From Bacteroidota bacterium (GTDB taxonomy: Bacteria; Bacteroidota; Bacteroidia; Bacteroidales; Prolixibacteraceae), in contig JAMDDG010000080.1 in NCBI GenBank assembly GCA_023488865.1, forward strand, positions 13,516 to 19,510: a stretch of 5,995 nt of DNA. The letters run 5' to 3'. How positions within the stretch are numbered: position 1 is the stretch's first letter; every line of letters begins with the position of its first letter. Below, piece by piece: positions 5,165 through 5,995 of the stretch. The translations under genes and the position numbers were made by a program. Under the pieces are notes generated by a model. That model saw only the letters and a list, made by a program, of their open reading frames with translations. It was not told the origin of the DNA and searched no databases.

Positions 5165-5982
5165 AAGAAATTCAGAAAAGGAGCATCTCCGGACTGCTCT
5201 TTGCGACCGTTATATTGGGGGCCATCGTGCTTGGCCCATGGAGTTTTGCCCTCCTTTTTGGCCTGTTTTCGGTCTTTATCCTCCGGGAATTTTATAAGTT
5301 GTCAAAAACAGCGGGTATCTCACCTCAGAATAATTTGGGGATGGTTATCGGCGGACTCATTTATCTGCTTACTTTCCTAAATGCCAAAGGAATAGTTCAA
5401 ATAAATCTAATCGGAATTAGCCTGTGTTTGCTCTTTGTTGTTCCCGCTGTTGAGCTCTTCAGGGCAAGGAAAAATTCACTCGAAAACATTGTTGTCACCC
5501 TTTTCGGGATTTTCTACGTTGCATTTCCTATCTCACTTTTCCATTTTTTTGTTTTTCCCGACTTCCCGTTAGAAGATAAATACGACCCAAGCCTGCTTAT
5601 CTTTCTGTTTGTCCTGATCTGGACCTACGACTCCGGCGCCTATTTATTCGGGGTAACCTTCGGCCGTCACAGGCTTTTTGAAAGAATTTCCCCCAAAAAG
5701 AGCTGGGAAGGTTTTTTCGGCGGATGGTTTCTGGCAGTTGTAATTGCCTTTGGGATGAACCAACTGTTTCCCAGCTTTGAAGTGTGGTTTGTAATTTTAC
5801 TTGCTACCATCGTAACAATTGCCGGAACCTTTGGCGACCTTATTGAATCGATGATCAAACGCAACTGGGGATTGAAGGATTCGGGCAAGTTTATGCCCGG
5901 TCATGGTGGACTGCTCGATCGGTTCGACAGCATTCTCTTTGCATCGCCTTTTGTCTACCTGCTGATCCACTTTTGGGGATAA
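5161..5982 (+). CDS. cdsA: Phosphatidate cytidylyltransferase (CDP-diacylglycerol synthase)
   Basis: CdsA is an integral membrane enzyme that joins CTP and phosphatidate to form CDP-diacylglycerol, the precursor of phospholipids, releasing pyrophosphate. The 273-residue protein has about eight hydrophobic segments (roughly 8-45 as two, 61-76, 83-100, 108-133, 144-165, 186-202, 206-226, 258-272). The metal/substrate region reads DSGAYLFG (157-164) and SPKKSWEG (177-184). The C-terminal family signature lies at 230-256, with KR at 233-234, KD at 239-240, PGHGG at 246-250 and DRFD at 253-256; one position that is usually Leu, Ile or Phe is Met245. The start is TTG, overlapping the preceding TGA by 4 nt; the next in-frame Met is residue 61, which would delete two membrane segments. 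The gene ends 13 bp before the window edge. The assignment is secure; the TTG start is well supported. Confidence 0.97.
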   Translation: MKEIQKRSISGLLFATVILGAIVLGPWSFALLFGLFSVFILREFYKLSKTAGISPQNNLGMVIGGLIYLLTFLNAKGIVQINLIGISLCLLFVVPAVELFRARKNSLENIVVTLFGIFYVAFPISLFHFFVFPDFPLEDKYDPSLLIFLFVLIWTYDSGAYLFGVTFGRHRLFERISPKKSWEGFFGGWFLAVVIAFGMNQLFPSFEVWFVILLATIVTIAGTFGDLIESMIKRNWGLKDSGKFMPGHGGLLDRFDSILFASPFVYLLIHFWG

Positions 5983-5995
5983 ACACAATTTCAAT

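Overview
The window looks like a chromosomal housekeeping segment of a Bacteroidota bacterium, most likely class Bacteroidia. Three things point there. The protein signatures are of Bacteroidota type in PyrE, FtsH and the SRPBCC protein. The gene orders pyrE–SRPBCC and rsfS–ftsH–(small gene)–cdsA are ones I associate with that phylum. Upstream regions carry the Bacteroidota promoter form TTG/TTTG … TAnnTTTG, with A-rich leaders and little Shine-Dalgarno sequence. No similarity search was possible, so family names rest on motifs read by eye.

Layout. Bases 1-110 are an upstream region with a perfect -7 hexamer-like box for pyrE and possibly the first codons of a divergent gene. pyrE (111-743, +) is followed by a 67-codon AT-rich gene with its own promoter (829-1032, +). 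That small gene resembles a VapB/DUF2281-type antitoxin but has an abnormal C-terminus and no toxin gene after it. Next comes an SRPBCC-fold protein (1062-1526, +). It converges on birA (1685-2419, -), a biotin-protein ligase without a DNA-binding domain. The 158-bp convergent gap (1527-1684) is repeat-rich: degenerate 9-nt units, eight in-register 7-bp units, and a 14-bp inverted repeat whose arms overlap the stop codons of both genes.

From 2488 rightwards a strong promoter drives a compact four-gene unit on the + strand: rsfS (2534-2911), ftsH (2915-4936), a DUF2007 protein (4949-5164) and cdsA (5161-5982). Gaps are 3 nt, 12 nt and a 4-nt overlap. The last 13 bases are non-coding.

How the genes fit together. 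PyrE makes OMP for pyrimidine (UTP/CTP) synthesis, and CdsA uses CTP to make CDP-diacylglycerol for phospholipids. FtsH is the membrane AAA+ protease for membrane-protein quality control, and RsfS silences ribosomes in slow growth. BirA biotinylates the carboxylase carrier that starts fatty-acid synthesis. The segment is therefore core metabolism and membrane homeostasis rather than a defence or mobile island. The accessory-looking parts are the orphan antitoxin-like gene and the repeat-filled convergent gap. I did not find a new multi-gene system here.
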